Shown: positions 52,727-63,806 of the stretch, in pieces
Position numbering within the stretch: the stretch's first letter is position 1
How the letters are laid out: the number at the start of each line of letters is the position of its first letter
Source of the DNA: Povalibacter uvarum
GTDB taxonomy: Bacteria; Pseudomonadota; Gammaproteobacteria; Steroidobacterales; Steroidobacteraceae
NCBI RefSeq assembly: GCF_014202975.1
Contig: NZ_JACHHZ010000002.1
Location: 930,001-994,000, forward strand
Reading direction: 5' to 3'
Length of the DNA: 64,000 nucleotides
Position numbers and translations under genes: made by a program
The notes under the pieces: generated by a model
Database searches by the model: none
Told to the model about the DNA's origin: nothing
Seen by the model: only the letters and a program-made list of their open reading frames with translations

Positions 52727-55108
52727 TCAGGCCGCTGCGTTGATTGGCGTGGCCGACAGCGTGATTTCAAGCGCTTCTTTGACCACGTCTTCGACATGTT
52801 CGCAGAAGACGAACTTGAGATCGTCGCGAACGCTCTGTGGCACGTCTTCGAGATCCTTCCGGTTTCTCGCCGGCAACAGGACTCGCCGGATGCCAGCGCG
52901 ATGCGCCGCGACTGTCTTCTCCTTCACGCCGCCGATCGGCAACACCAGCCCTCGCAGGCTGATCTCGCCGGTCATCGCCAGATCGTTGGCCACAGTCCTG
53001 CCTGTCAGCAGCGAAACCAGCGCCGTGTACATCGCTGTCCCGGCACTCGGGCCGTCCTTCGGGATCGCACCGGCGGGTACGTGGATATGCACATCGCTCT
53101 TGCGCAGAAGCGCAGGATCGATGCCCAGACGTTCGGCCTGCGACTTCACCAGCGACAGTGCAGCCTGTGCACTCTCCTTCATCACGTCGCCGAGCTGACC
53201 CGTGAGGATCAGGTGGCCGCTGCCCGGCACGCGCGTCGCCTCGATGAAGAGGATGTCGCCACCGACCGGCGTCCACGCGAGCCCCGTCGCCACACCCGGC
53301 ACACTCGTCCGCATCGCCACTTCGCTTTCGAAGCGCGGTGCACCGAGGATCGAACGAACCTTCTCGACATCGACTGTCTGCTGGGTCGCACTGCCGTCCG
53401 CAATCTTCACCGCGACGTTTCGCAGTACGGCGCCGATCTGGCGTTCGAGGTTGCGGCAACCCGCTTCTCGCGTGTAGTCGCGCGCAATCTGCAGCAATGC
53501 TTCGTCCGTCACGCCCGCCTGTTCCGGCTTGAGGCCGTTCGCTTCGAGCTGACGCTTCACGAGATAGCGTCTCGCGATCTGGACCTTCTCGTCCTCCGTG
53601 TAGCCCGTGAGCTCGATGATCTCCATGCGATCCCGCAGCGGGCCAGGGATCGTGTCGAGCATGTTGGCCGTCGCGATGAACATGACCTTCGACAGATCGA
53701 AGGGCAGGCCCAGGTAGTTGTCGCGGAACGTGTTGTTCTGTTCCGGATCCAGCACCTCGAGCAGCGCCGACGACGGATCGCCATGGATGCCGGCACCGAG
53801 CTTGTCGATCTCGTCGAGCATGATCACCGGGTTGCGCGTGCCGGCCTTCTTCACCGCCTGCACGATGTTGCCCGGCAGCGCTCCTATATATGTGCGCCGG
53901 TGGCCACGGATCTCGGCCTCGTCATGCACGCCGCCCAGGCTCACGCGGGCGAACTTCGTGCCGACTGCGCGCGCGATGCTCTGGCCGAGCGAGGTCTTGC
54001 CCACGCCCGGCGGTCCGACGAAGCACAGGATCGGACTGCGACCCTGCGGATTCAGCTTGCGCACCGCGAGGTACTCGATGATGCGGCGCTTGATCTTCTC
54101 GAGGCCGTAGTGATCCTCATCGAGCACGCGACGCGCGTGTTGGATGTCGATCGACTCGTTGTCGAGCTTCGACCACGGCAGCTGGATCATCAGGTCGATC
54201 CACGTGCGCAGCATCGAGTACTCGGCGCTCGCATCCGACATGCGTTCCAGACGCTTCAGTTCCTTGCGGGCCTGCTCGAGGGCTTCCTCGGGCATGCCGG
54301 CCTTGTCGATGGCTTCGCGCAACTCCGCGATCTCGTTGCCCGACTCGCCGTCTTCGCCCAGCTCCTTGCGGATCTGGCGCAGCTGCTCGCGGAGCAACAC
54401 TTCCTTCTGCCGCTCGTCGATGGCGTCGCGCGTCTGTTCTTCGAGCTGACGCTGCAGGCGCAGTACTTCGATCCGCTTCTGCAGCAGCTCGCTTACGCGA
54501 TCGAGGCGTGTGCGCAGATCGAGCGTCTCGAGGAGCTGCTGCTTCTCCGGTGCTTTCACATCCATGAAGCTTGCAACCAGATCGACCAGCGTCGCAGGCG
54601 ATTCGACGGCCTGGATCGCATTCGCGAGCTCAGCCGGCGCCTGCGGCAGCAGCGAGACTGCTTCCGAGGCCTGGCGCTTCAGGTTGAGCGCGCGCGCTTC
54701 CACTTCGTTCGAGTGCGTCGGCGCGTCGGGCAGGTATTCCACCCGCGCCATCATGAAGGGCATGCCTTCCTGGAAATCGAGCACACGGAAACGCTTCTCG
54801 CCCTGGACGACGAGGTGATGCGTGCTGTCGGCCGACGTCACATAGCGGACAATGCTCGCGACGGTGCCGTAGCGATAGAGGTCCGAAGCCCCTGGATTCT
54901 GGGTCTCGGGATCTTTCTGCAGCAGGAAGCCGATCTTGCGATTCGCACGCACGGCTTCCTGCGCCGCGGCGAGCGAGCGTTCGCGGTTGATGGCCACCGG
55001 CAGCACGGTGCCGGGGAACAGCACCATGTTGCGCACGGGCAGGATGAGCAGCATGTCATCCGTCACCGTGGCGGTTTTGAGGTTCTGGTCTTGCGCGGAA
55101 TCGGTCAT
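52727..55108 (-). CDS. lon: ATP-dependent protease Lon
   Basis: 793 residues from ATG 55108, with GGGAG six bases upstream. LonA layout: N-terminal substrate-binding domain (LLILPVRNMVLFPGTVLPVA), AAA+ module with Walker A GPPGVGKTSLGQ and Walker B VIMLDEIDKLGAG, and a C-terminal protease domain with the Ser-Lys dyad (catalytic Ser in PKDGPSAGTAM, Lys in GGVKEKTVAAHRAG). It degrades misfolded and regulatory proteins in the cytoplasm. It lies 12 bases downstream of hsp20, forming a heat-shock operon. Confidence 0.98.
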   Translation of the reverse strand: MTDSAQDQNLKTATVTDDMLLILPVRNMVLFPGTVLPVAINRERSLAAAQEAVRANRKIGFLLQKDPETQNPGASDLYRYGTVASIVRYVTSADSTHHLVVQGEKRFRVLDFQEGMPFMMARVEYLPDAPTHSNEVEARALNLKRQASEAVSLLPQAPAELANAIQAVESPATLVDLVASFMDVKAPEKQQLLETLDLRTRLDRVSELLQKRIEVLRLQRQLEEQTRDAIDERQKEVLLREQLRQIRKELGEDGESGNEIAELREAIDKAGMPEEALEQARKELKRLERMSDASAEYSMLRTWIDLMIQLPWSKLDNESIDIQHARRVLDEDHYGLEKIKRRIIEYLAVRKLNPQGRSPILCFVGPPGVGKTSLGQSIARAVGTKFARVSLGGVHDEAEIRGHRRTYIGALPGNIVQAVKKAGTRNPVIMLDEIDKLGAGIHGDPSSALLEVLDPEQNNTFRDNYLGLPFDLSKVMFIATANMLDTIPGPLRDRMEIIELTGYTEDEKVQIARRYLVKRQLEANGLKPEQAGVTDEALLQIARDYTREAGCRNLERQIGAVLRNVAVKIADGSATQQTVDVEKVRSILGAPRFESEVAMRTSVPGVATGLAWTPVGGDILFIEATRVPGSGHLILTGQLGDVMKESAQAALSLVKSQAERLGIDPALLRKSDVHIHVPAGAIPKDGPSAGTAMYTALVSLLTGRTVANDLAMTGEISLRGLVLPIGGVKEKTVAAHRAGIRRVLLPARNRKDLEDVPQSVRDDLKFVFCEHVEDVVKEALEITLSATPINAAA

Positions 55109-55120
55109 GTCAGCTCCCAC

Positions 55121-55525
55121 TCAATAACGTGTGAGGCGAAGAATCAGGCAGCCGTCCACGCAGGCCTGCTCCCTCAACTCGTAGTGTCCCTGCGGCAATG
55201 CGATACGCCGCTCGAACCGCCCGTAAGGAATCTCCAGCTGATGAACCGCCGTCGTGCGCTCATTCACCGGTAACGCGCGAATCGCCGCAACGTGCAGCGA
55301 GCCGTTGTCGATGCGTACGCGCACGTTCTCCGGCGCGACGCCGGGCAACGCGATGGTGATCTCGACTTCGTGACCGCTCGCCACGAGATCGACCGGCGGC
55401 TCCCACCGCGGCTGGGATTCGGCGATGTGCCCGAAGCGGAAGAACTGCCGTTGCAGGCGCTGCGCCTGTTCCAGCATTTCGCAGGCTTCGGCCCACATCC
55501 ACGACTGGGGTTTACGGATGGCCAT
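55121..55525 (-). CDS. Hsp20/alpha-crystallin small heat-shock protein
   Basis: 134 residues from ATG 55525. The alpha-crystallin domain runs from about residue 43 to the end (PPVDLVASGHEVEITIALPG, then VRVRIDNGSLHVAA and FERRIALP). The N-terminal arm is rich in aromatic and Gln residues. The C-terminal I-x-I motif is not clear, so the protein may be short at its tail. Small heat-shock proteins hold unfolded proteins in the cytoplasm. Directly upstream of lon, with a sigma-32-like promoter. The frame continues upstream into a repeat, but AAGG and the domain limits support this start. Confidence 0.9.
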   Translation of the reverse strand: MAIRKPQSWMWAEACEMLEQAQRLQRQFFRFGHIAESQPRWEPPVDLVASGHEVEITIALPGVAPENVRVRIDNGSLHVAAIRALPVNERTTAVHQLEIPYGRFERRIALPQGHYELREQACVDGCLILRLTRY

Positions 55526-55554
55526 GTCTCGAACCTTGCAGGGACATGGAGCGG

Positions 55555-55582
55555 ACTTGGGGGCGGGGGGGAGGCAATCAAG
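55555..55582 (-). promoter_or_regulatory. Candidate sigma-32 heat-shock promoter for hsp20-lon
   Basis: On the minus strand CTTGAT (55577-55582) and CCCCAAGT (55555-55562) are separated by 14 bases, close to the heat-shock consensus CTTGAA / CCCCATNT. The expected start is about 23 bases upstream of the hsp20 ATG. The -35 element sits five bases from the heptamer repeat. Confidence 0.55.
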
Positions 55583-55587
55583 AGGAA

Positions 55588-55712
55588 GCTGCGGGCGACG
55601 AGCGGTGAGCTGCGAGCGATGAGCCAGAGGGCGTGCCGCGAAGTAAAACCGCTGACGCAAGAGGGTAAGATCTTCCCTTCCTACTTCTGGCTCATCGCTC
55701 GCCGCTCATAGC
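55588..55712. repeat. Inverted repeat with TGCGAGC heptamer arms
   Basis: The left arm GCTGCGGGCGACGAGCGGTG followed by AGCTGCGAGCGATGAGCCAG is complementary to TTCTGGCTCATCGCTCGCCG followed by CTCATAGC. It lies between the divergent hsp20 and methyltransferase genes, unlike most members, which sit at 3' ends. Confidence 0.85.
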
Positions 55713-55720
55713 CCTTCCTC

Positions 55721-56320
55721 ATGTCCACCCGCTTCGACCCATCCTTCTACCGCCGCTTCTACAAGAATCCCCGCACTCGCGTGACAACTCGCGAAGAGAT
55801 GTCGAGGCGAGCGAACGCCATCGCGGGCCTCATGCGGTATCTGGAGCTGCCCGTGAAATCCATCCTGGATGCGGGCTGCGGGCTCGGGCTGATGAGGGCG
55901 AGTCTGCTGCGGTCATTTCCCGGTGCGACCTACACAGGTATTGAGGTGAGCGAGCATCTTTGCAAGCAGTACGGCTGGACGCAGGCATCGCTTGCAGCCT
56001 ATCGACCAGCGCGGCGTTTCGATCTCATCGTCTGCTACGACGTGCTCCAGTACCTGACCGACCGCGAATCCGTCCGTGCACTCGCGAATCTGGGACGGCT
56101 ATGTCGTCGCGGTCTGTATTTCCACGCTCCTACACACGAGGACTGGGCAGACAACGCCGACCTCTCGTGCAGCGACAGTGACATTCAGCTGCGGGAGGCC
56201 AATTGGTACCGTGAGAGGCTCGATCGCAACTTCAGCCACGTGGGCTTTGGGCTGCACGTGAGGCGAGGGGTGGCGTTCGCGCAGTGGGAGATGGAGAAGC
56301 CGGCAGAGAAGAGGCTGTGA
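55721..56320 (+). CDS. Class I SAM-dependent methyltransferase
   Basis: 199 residues. Rossmann motif I is LDAGCGLGLMRASLL, followed by YTGIEVSEHLC and the FDLIVCYDVLQYLTDRES motif of the class I fold. No signal peptide. The substrate is unknown; the small size suggests a small molecule or a lipid head group rather than rRNA. The start is 9 bases after a heptamer repeat and the TGA stop is formed at the edge of the next one. Convergent with a LysR gene. Confidence 0.88.
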   Translation: MSTRFDPSFYRRFYKNPRTRVTTREEMSRRANAIAGLMRYLELPVKSILDAGCGLGLMRASLLRSFPGATYTGIEVSEHLCKQYGWTQASLAAYRPARRFDLIVCYDVLQYLTDRESVRALANLGRLCRRGLYFHAPTHEDWADNADLSCSDSDIQLREANWYRERLDRNFSHVGFGLHVRRGVAFAQWEMEKPAEKRL

Positions 56321-56431
56321 GCGGCGAGCGCTGAGCTGCGAGCCAGAGACGAGGCCGCGAGCTACGAGTGGTGAGAGGAGGCTATGAGCCAAACCCCTCT
56401 GGCTCACCGCTCACAGCTCGCAGCTCATTGC
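56319..56431. repeat. Inverted repeat with TGCGAGC heptamer arms
   Basis: The left arm GAGCGGCGAGCGCTGAGCTG followed by CGAGCCAGA is complementary to CTCTGGCTCACCGCTCACAG followed by CTCGCAGCTCATTGC. It lies between convergent genes and supplies the stop codon of the LysR gene (TGA within GCAATGAGC) and overlaps that of the methyltransferase gene. Confidence 0.87.
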
Positions 56432-57342
56432 TTCTTCCAGAACGGATCCTCATCCGAATTCTCCCCCCACCTCCCGACCAGCGTATCGATGAAGCTGCGC
56501 ACCTTCGCGGTCTGGTGTTTGCGGTGGGGATAGACGATGAAGATGCCCAGGGCGCCGGCGTCGTAGTCGGTCAGCAAAGGAACGAGGCGGCCGGTGCGCA
56601 GTTCGTCGCTGACATTGAAGGTGGGTTGAAGGACGACGCCCTGGCCCTGCAGGGCTGCGAGTTTCAGGAGCTCGTTGCTGCTCGCGCGCAGGCTGCCCGC
56701 CGCCTTTACGACGGAGACGCGTCCTTCCTTCGACAGTCGCCATTCTCCGGCCAGAGTCGGGTCGCTGAAGGCCAGGCAGTTGTGGTGGACCAGGTTCTCC
56801 GGGATCTGCGGCGTACCGTGCGCCTCCAGATACGCAGGCGCTGCACAGACGACGAGGTTCGAAGTCGCGAGCTTGCGGGCGACGAGATTCGTGCGCAGCT
56901 GGTTCGTGATGCGCACGGCAAGATCGAATCCTTCCTCGATCAGGTCGACGAGGTGATTGCTCACCGACACATCGATGCGCACATCCGGATACTCGCGCGA
57001 GTATTCGAGCAGCACCGGTCCCAGATGATTCACGCCGAAATCTGTCGAGACGCTCATGCGCAGCGATCCGCGCGGCGTAGAGCTCTGCGCGCCTGCGATC
57101 GCTTCGGCTTCATCGAGATCCTCGAGCAGCTGGACGCAGCGCTGGTAGTAGGCGTGGCCGGAATCCGTGAGGCTCAGCGAGTGTGTCGAACGGTTTAACA
57201 GTCGCGATCCGAGCGATTGCTCGAGGTGACTGATGTACTTGGTCACCATCGGTGCCGACACGCCCATGCGTCGCGCCGCTTCCGCGAAACTGCCGGATTC
57301 GACGACGCGCACCAGCGCCTGCATACACGTGAACTTGTCCAT
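56425..57342 (-). CDS. LysR-family transcriptional regulator
   Basis: 305 residues from ATG 57342 (MDKFTCMQALVRVVESGSFA). Winged HTH AARRMGVSAPMVTKYISHLE, then the effector-binding domain (LRMSVSTDFGVNHLGPVLLE). The in-frame extension upstream is Gly/Arg-rich and not LysR-like. It is divergent from lpxR across about 390 bases that contain a CACTATCGATAGTG palindrome, so control of lpxR is possible but not shown. Confidence 0.92.
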   Translation of the reverse strand: MDKFTCMQALVRVVESGSFAEAARRMGVSAPMVTKYISHLEQSLGSRLLNRSTHSLSLTDSGHAYYQRCVQLLEDLDEAEAIAGAQSSTPRGSLRMSVSTDFGVNHLGPVLLEYSREYPDVRIDVSVSNHLVDLIEEGFDLAVRITNQLRTNLVARKLATSNLVVCAAPAYLEAHGTPQIPENLVHHNCLAFSDPTLAGEWRLSKEGRVSVVKAAGSLRASSNELLKLAALQGQGVVLQPTFNVSDELRTGRLVPLLTDYDAGALGIFIVYPHRKHQTAKVRSFIDTLVGRWGENSDEDPFWKKQ

Positions 57343-57734
57343 TCTTGCTTTCCCGCCACCGCGTCGGCTGTCGAAATCGTACCCCAATCACCGCCTGGAC
57401 TTCAGTTGGCCACGCTGCCCCTGGTGGCCACAGGCACTCCCGATCGAAAAAAACGGCGAAAAACAGGGCTTTTCTTCCCTCACTATCGATAGTGCCTGGG
57501 CCAGACCTTCCTCGGTAGGCGCCGATTCATACGGACGCGATGCTATCGATCGTGCGGATAGCGCGTTCATCGCTGCGCACCGGATTCATGTGCCGACGTT
57601 CATCAATGTCATTCCGCTGCCCGCGTTTATCCGCGCGCCGCAGTCGGAGACAGTAGTACCCGGCAAGACAAATGAATCCGACGAAGGCGACGTCACGTAA
57701 TGACTGACGTTGGTGCTTGGCACAGGCAGATTGC
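57343..57734. other. Divergent noncoding region between LysR and lpxR
   Basis: 392 bases without a supported gene. It contains a perfect 14-bp palindrome, CACTATCGATAGTG at 57481-57494, and a related TATCGATCGTGCGGATA stretch near 57543. Either could be operator sites for the LysR protein. No intrinsic terminator is seen. Confidence 0.5.
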
Positions 57735-58796
57735 ATGGGAACTCGAATCAAAGAGGTTATTACGACGGTGATCCTGGTGACAGCAACGTGGCTGTCAGCA
57801 GCGATTCCTGCACGCGCGCAGTCGGCGAGCGAACAGAACGTTGACCAGGGTGTCAGCGGCGTTCGCGTACAAATCGATAACGATTTGTTCGCCGGTGGCG
57901 AGAACGACCGCGACTACACTGGCGGCTTCGCCGTCACGATTTCAGGTGATGCGGCGCGCGACGGTCTGCTGTCGCTGGATCCGCTGCTGGGCCGCATCGA
58001 TGGCTTGTTTACGCGGCCGCACTCCGTGCACTACGCGCGGCAGTTCGGACTGATTGCGTTCACGCCGGCCGACATCACGTCGTCGCAGCCGCTGCACGAC
58101 GATCGTCCGTACGCGAGCCTGTTGTTCATGTCGAACGGTCGCGTGAACGTCGATACAGATGGCCGCGGTGCGTGGTCGAGCAGCATGACGGTGGGTGTGC
58201 TGGGCCTGTCGATGACGAGCGATCTGCATTCCGCGGTTCATGAACTCGTCGGCTCGGAGCCGCCCGCGGGTTACGACAACCAGATTTCCGCTGGCGGTGA
58301 GCCCACGGCGCGCTACACGCTCGCTCGTCACCATCTGTGGATCGCGAATCCGTCGGCCACGATGGATGTGAAGACGACCGTGCAGGGCAGCGTCGGCTAC
58401 CTGACGGAAACGAGCGCCGCGATCTCGATGCGCATCGGACGCTTCAATACGCCGTGGTGGAGCTTTGCGCCGGAACTGACGGATTACATCGGTGCGCCGG
58501 TCCCCGTGGCCGAACGGACGAATCCAGCACCGGAGTTCTATCTCTTCACGGGTGCCCGGGTGAAAGCTCGCGCTTACAACGCCTTCCTGCAGGGCCAGTT
58601 TCGCGACAGCGCGGTGGAGTACTCGTACTCGCAGATCGAACCGATCGTCGCCGAAGTCTGGATCGGCGTCGTGACGCAGCTCTTCGAGCAGACCCAGATC
58701 AGTTACACGCTCAACTACCAGACCGCTGAATTGCGCGAGGGCAAGGGTGCTCGCGACGCGTTCTGGGGAGGAGTGCAGGTGAGTCACAACTTTTAG
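57735..58796 (+). CDS. lpxR: LpxR-family lipid A deacylase (DUF2219)
   Basis: 353 residues from ATG 57735; TTG at 57717 is a less likely start. A signal peptide (LVTATWLSAAIPARA) is followed by the DUF2219 barrel: QIDNDLFAGGENDRDYTGGF carries the calcium and catalytic Asp/Asn residues, and PLHDDRPYASLLF the catalytic His region. The protein ends VQVSHNF, with the outer membrane terminal Phe. LpxR removes the 3'-acyloxyacyl chain of lipid A in Salmonella and Helicobacter and alters immune recognition; here the effect on lipid A is inferred. A U-tract terminator follows. Confidence 0.88.
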   Translation: MGTRIKEVITTVILVTATWLSAAIPARAQSASEQNVDQGVSGVRVQIDNDLFAGGENDRDYTGGFAVTISGDAARDGLLSLDPLLGRIDGLFTRPHSVHYARQFGLIAFTPADITSSQPLHDDRPYASLLFMSNGRVNVDTDGRGAWSSSMTVGVLGLSMTSDLHSAVHELVGSEPPAGYDNQISAGGEPTARYTLARHHLWIANPSATMDVKTTVQGSVGYLTETSAAISMRIGRFNTPWWSFAPELTDYIGAPVPVAERTNPAPEFYLFTGARVKARAYNAFLQGQFRDSAVEYSYSQIEPIVAEVWIGVVTQLFEQTQISYTLNYQTAELREGKGARDAFWGGVQVSHNF

Positions 58797-58855
58797 GTGA
58801 TCACCCCGGATCGCAGTTTCTTGTTTGTTCGTGTTGTTCCTCGATCCCCAACCTG

Positions 58856-58882
58856 GCCCGCCTCATGGCGGGCTTTTTTTTT
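58856..58882 (+). terminator. Intrinsic terminator of lpxR
   Basis: GCCCGCC-TCAT-GGCGGGC followed by nine T. It is the clearest U-tract terminator in the window and separates lpxR from the convergent ygiQ gene. Confidence 0.93.
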
Positions 58883-58883
58883 G

Positions 58884-61121
<2,238 letters not shown>

Positions 61122-61455
61122 GGAAGTGGCTGATGTGCCGGTAATTTGCTGGCAACTGGCCAGCGGGGAGGGGGCGAATGATAGCCCAGGCCGTGGGTCC
61201 CGTGCCTGCGGCGATCCCGCACACGGACGAAGCTGGATTTCCTGAACGGGCGGCGTCTGACAGACCAACCACCCCTCCGGGTGGGCAGGCATTTGCTGAA
61301 GGCCGGGTCAGCTCCAACCCTGACGAGAGGGCATCTGGGAGACACGGGTCCCGGACTGAGAACTGTGCACCTTCAGGCCCCGGCCGGGGTGCCGCTAAGG
61401 GATTGCGTCGCCACAAAGGGGTGGACCGCCGTCATTGTCCCGGAAGAGCCCAACC
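61122..61455. other. Divergent leader region between ygiQ and a chemoreceptor
   Basis: 334 bases without a gene. It contains a perfect CCCCGGCCGGGG palindrome at 61378-61389 and GC-rich hairpin-capable segments. The chemoreceptor leader was checked against the cyclic di-GMP-I riboswitch pattern and does not carry its conserved core. No FliA (sigma-28) promoter match was seen. Confidence 0.5.
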
Positions 61456-63093
61456 ATGAAGTTCAAACAACGCATCTGGATGCTGCCCATCATGACGGCC
61501 GTCATCGTGGCCGTCGGTCTGTTCGTCAGCTCCCAGATGACCTCGCGTACCTCGGCCGCTCTCGTGCGGGTCGAGAAAGTCCAGTATCCGACTGTGGAAG
61601 CGCTGCGCACGCTGCGTTCGCACGTCACCAGCATCGAAGAGTCCCTGCAGCGCGCCGTCGCGGAAGGCGATCAGGAAGCGTTGACCGGTGCCGAGCAGCA
61701 AGCGCAGGGAGCGCGCCAGGCACTGAAGGATCTCGCTGCGGTGGACACCGAGAGCCGGCGCGACGAACAGTTGCAGCAGGCGTTCGACGACTACTACAGC
61801 GCGGCGACTGCGGCGACGCACATCATGCTCGGCACAGGGACCGGCGATGCCGGCACCGCGATCGGCAAGATGCAGCAGAATTCCGAAGTGCTGAAGACTG
61901 CGCTCACGAAGGCGCAGGAAGACGCGATCGGCGAATTCCGTTCGCTGCTCACCAGTGGTACCGAAAACATTCAGCGCAGCCTGATCGTCAGCCTGGTCAT
62001 GGCTGTCGTGATGATCCTCGCGCTCGGCATCGGTTCGTGGATCCTGATCGGCAGCGTCTTCCGCAGCCTCGGCGGTGAGCCGGAACTGGCGGCCGACACC
62101 GTTCGCTCGATCGCCGGCGGCGATTTCACGACGTCCGTGCGTCTGCAGCCGGGCGACGATTCGAGCTTGCTGCATGGCATTGAAACGCTGCGGCAGAAGC
62201 TCGGCACGCTGATTCGCGACGTGCGCACGACGTCGGGTACTGTCGACAACGCGGCTGCCGACATCAATTCGAGCATCGATCGTCTCAACGTGCGCACCTC
62301 CGAGCAGGCCGCGAGCCTGGAAGAGACGGCATCGAGCATGGAAGAGATGACGGTGTCCGTGAAGCGCAATGCCGAGAACGCGCGCCATGCAAGCCAGCTA
62401 GCCGCCGAAGCGCGCGATCGCGCCGAGCGCGGCGGCTCCGTTGCAACGCGTGCTGTCTCCGCGATGAGCGAGATCAACGAGTCGAGCCGTCGCATCGCCG
62501 ACATCATCGGCGTGATCGACGAGATCGCGTTCCAGACGAACTTGCTGGCGCTGAACGCTGCTGTCGAAGCCGCGCGTGCCGGCGAGCAGGGCCGCGGCTT
62601 CGCGGTCGTCGCATCGGAAGTCCGCAATCTCGCGCAGCGCAGTGCGACTGCGGCGCGTGAGATCAAGGAGCTCATTCAGGACAGCGTCACGAAGGTCCAG
62701 GACGGATCGAAGCTCGTCGACGAATCCGGCAAGCACCTGCACGACATCGTCGCCGCCGCGAAGAAGGTCGCCGACATCATCGGCGAGATTTCCGAAGCGA
62801 GCTCGCAGCAGGCGAACGGCCTCGGCCAGGTCAACAACGCCATCATGCAGATGGACGAGATGACCCAACAGAACGCCGCGATGGCGGAAGAGACTTCCTC
62901 GGTGTCGCAGTCGATGAAGGGCCAGGCCAGGTCGCTCACGGATCTGATCGCCGTGTTCCGCGTCGAAGGCGGCGCTTCGGCGCCGCGCCCCGTAGTCGCT
63001 GCCGCGCCGGTGCAAAAGGCGCCGGTTGCTGCCGCGGCCCCGTCGGCTCCTGCTGCGAAGAAGGTGGCGGGGGCGGATTGGCAGGAGTTCTGA
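61456..63093 (+). CDS. Methyl-accepting chemotaxis protein with CheR-tethering tail
   Basis: 545 residues from ATG 61456 with GGAAGAG upstream; an in-frame TTG at 61435 is less likely. TM1 at about 8-28, a periplasmic four-helix-type ligand domain (about 30-180), TM2 at about 180-200, HAMP, then the signalling coiled coil with tip [20 protein letters not shown]. After an Ala/Pro linker the protein ends DWQEF, which fits the xWxxF pentapeptide that tethers CheR/CheB (NWETF in E. coli Tsr/Tar). The ligand is unknown. Convergent with the glycosylase gene. Confidence 0.94.
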   Translation: MKFKQRIWMLPIMTAVIVAVGLFVSSQMTSRTSAALVRVEKVQYPTVEALRTLRSHVTSIEESLQRAVAEGDQEALTGAEQQAQGARQALKDLAAVDTESRRDEQLQQAFDDYYSAATAATHIMLGTGTGDAGTAIGKMQQNSEVLKTALTKAQEDAIGEFRSLLTSGTENIQRSLIVSLVMAVVMILALGIGSWILIGSVFRSLGGEPELAADTVRSIAGGDFTTSVRLQPGDDSSLLHGIETLRQKLGTLIRDVRTTSGTVDNAAADINSSIDRLNVRTSEQAASLEETASSMEEMTVSVKRNAENARHASQLAAEARDRAERGGSVATRAVSAMSEINESSRRIADIIGVIDEIAFQTNLLALNAAVEAARAGEQGRGFAVVASEVRNLAQRSATAAREIKELIQDSVTKVQDGSKLVDESGKHLHDIVAAAKKVADIIGEISEASSQQANGLGQVNNAIMQMDEMTQQNAAMAEETSSVSQSMKGQARSLTDLIAVFRVEGGASAPRPVVAAAPVQKAPVAAAAPSAPAAKKVAGADWQEF

Positions 63094-63103
63094 GGGAACT
63101 GGA

Positions 63104-63171
63104 TGTCATTCCCGCGTAAGCGGGAATCCATGCCTTTCATCGGATGGATCCCCGCTTGCGCGGGGATGACG
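63104..63171. repeat. REP-like inverted repeat, ATTCCCGCG family
   Basis: ATTCCCGCGTAAGCGGGAAT and ATCCCCGCTTGCGCGGGGAT arms separated by CCATGCCTTTCATCGGATGG. It fills the convergent gap and ends eight bases before the glycosylase stop. Confidence 0.9.
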
Positions 63172-63179
63172 GGCACCTC

Positions 63180-63788
63180 TCAAGTGCTGGTCGGAGCAGG
63201 GAGCATCTTCTTCCTTCTCGCCGCGCTCACCGTCGATACGTACGGTGACTTCGTGTCGAAGAATCGCCAGGGCTTCTTTGCCCATTCGCCGGCGTAGTCC
63301 ACGCCGATGCGCGTGCTCCGTGCAATCGAAGGCTTTCGATAGACATCTCGCGTGGGACGCTCGATCCAGAGCGTGCCGCCCGTCAAGTCGGTGCCCGTGA
63401 GGGCTCGATCGATCTGCAACGCGCGGCAAAGCAGGCCAGGACCATGCGTCGTGTCGGTGATTCCGGCGACGGGCTCGAGTCCACGAATGAGGACGGCGTG
63501 CGGAACGCCGTCCGCGGCCGTTACCACGTTCATGCAGTTCCAGAATCCATAGATGAGGTAGACGTACGCATGTCCCGGCGGACCGAACATCACTTCGGTT
63601 CGTTTCGTGCGACCGCGTGAGGAGTGCGCTGCGAGGTCGTGCGGACCCTTGTAGGCCTCGGTCTCGACGATGCGGCCCACCTGGCGCCCGTGCACACCGA
63701 CGCGTACGAGATGCAGCCCGATCAGTTCACGAGCGACTGTGAGCGTCTCGCGCGCGTAAAAAGAGCGGGGGAGCTTGCGGGAAGACAT
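63180..63788 (-). CDS. DNA-3-methyladenine glycosylase, AAG/MPG family
   Basis: 202 residues. AAG family, unrelated in fold to AlkA/Tag: catalytic Glu in VGRIVETEAYKGPHDLAAHS, VMFGPPGHAYVYLIYGFWNC, and VLIRGLEPVAG, with GPGLLCRALQID near the C-terminus. It removes alkylated bases such as 3-methyladenine and hypoxanthine, starting base excision repair. Monocistronic. The last residues PAPTST lie next to a REP-like repeat. Confidence 0.94.
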   Translation of the reverse strand: MSSRKLPRSFYARETLTVARELIGLHLVRVGVHGRQVGRIVETEAYKGPHDLAAHSSRGRTKRTEVMFGPPGHAYVYLIYGFWNCMNVVTAADGVPHAVLIRGLEPVAGITDTTHGPGLLCRALQIDRALTGTDLTGGTLWIERPTRDVYRKPSIARSTRIGVDYAGEWAKKPWRFFDTKSPYVSTVSAARRKKMLPAPTST

Positions 63789-63806
63789 GGGGGAGTATGA
63801 GGAGAA

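Noticed and set aside
52688-55273. 861-codon open frame antisense to lon
   Set aside because: It is the complement of a well-conserved lon gene in a high-GC genome, where long antisense frames are expected; its product is Arg/His-rich with no recognisable domain.
61122-61455. Cyclic di-GMP riboswitch ahead of the chemoreceptor
   Set aside because: The conserved GEMM-I core (GGGCAAACC and GGACGCAAAGC types) is absent.
62393-62402. GCTAGC-like stretch (GCCAGCTAGC) inside the second chemoreceptor gene
   Set aside because: A single short match in codons of a conserved coiled coil, without an inverted partner; likely chance.
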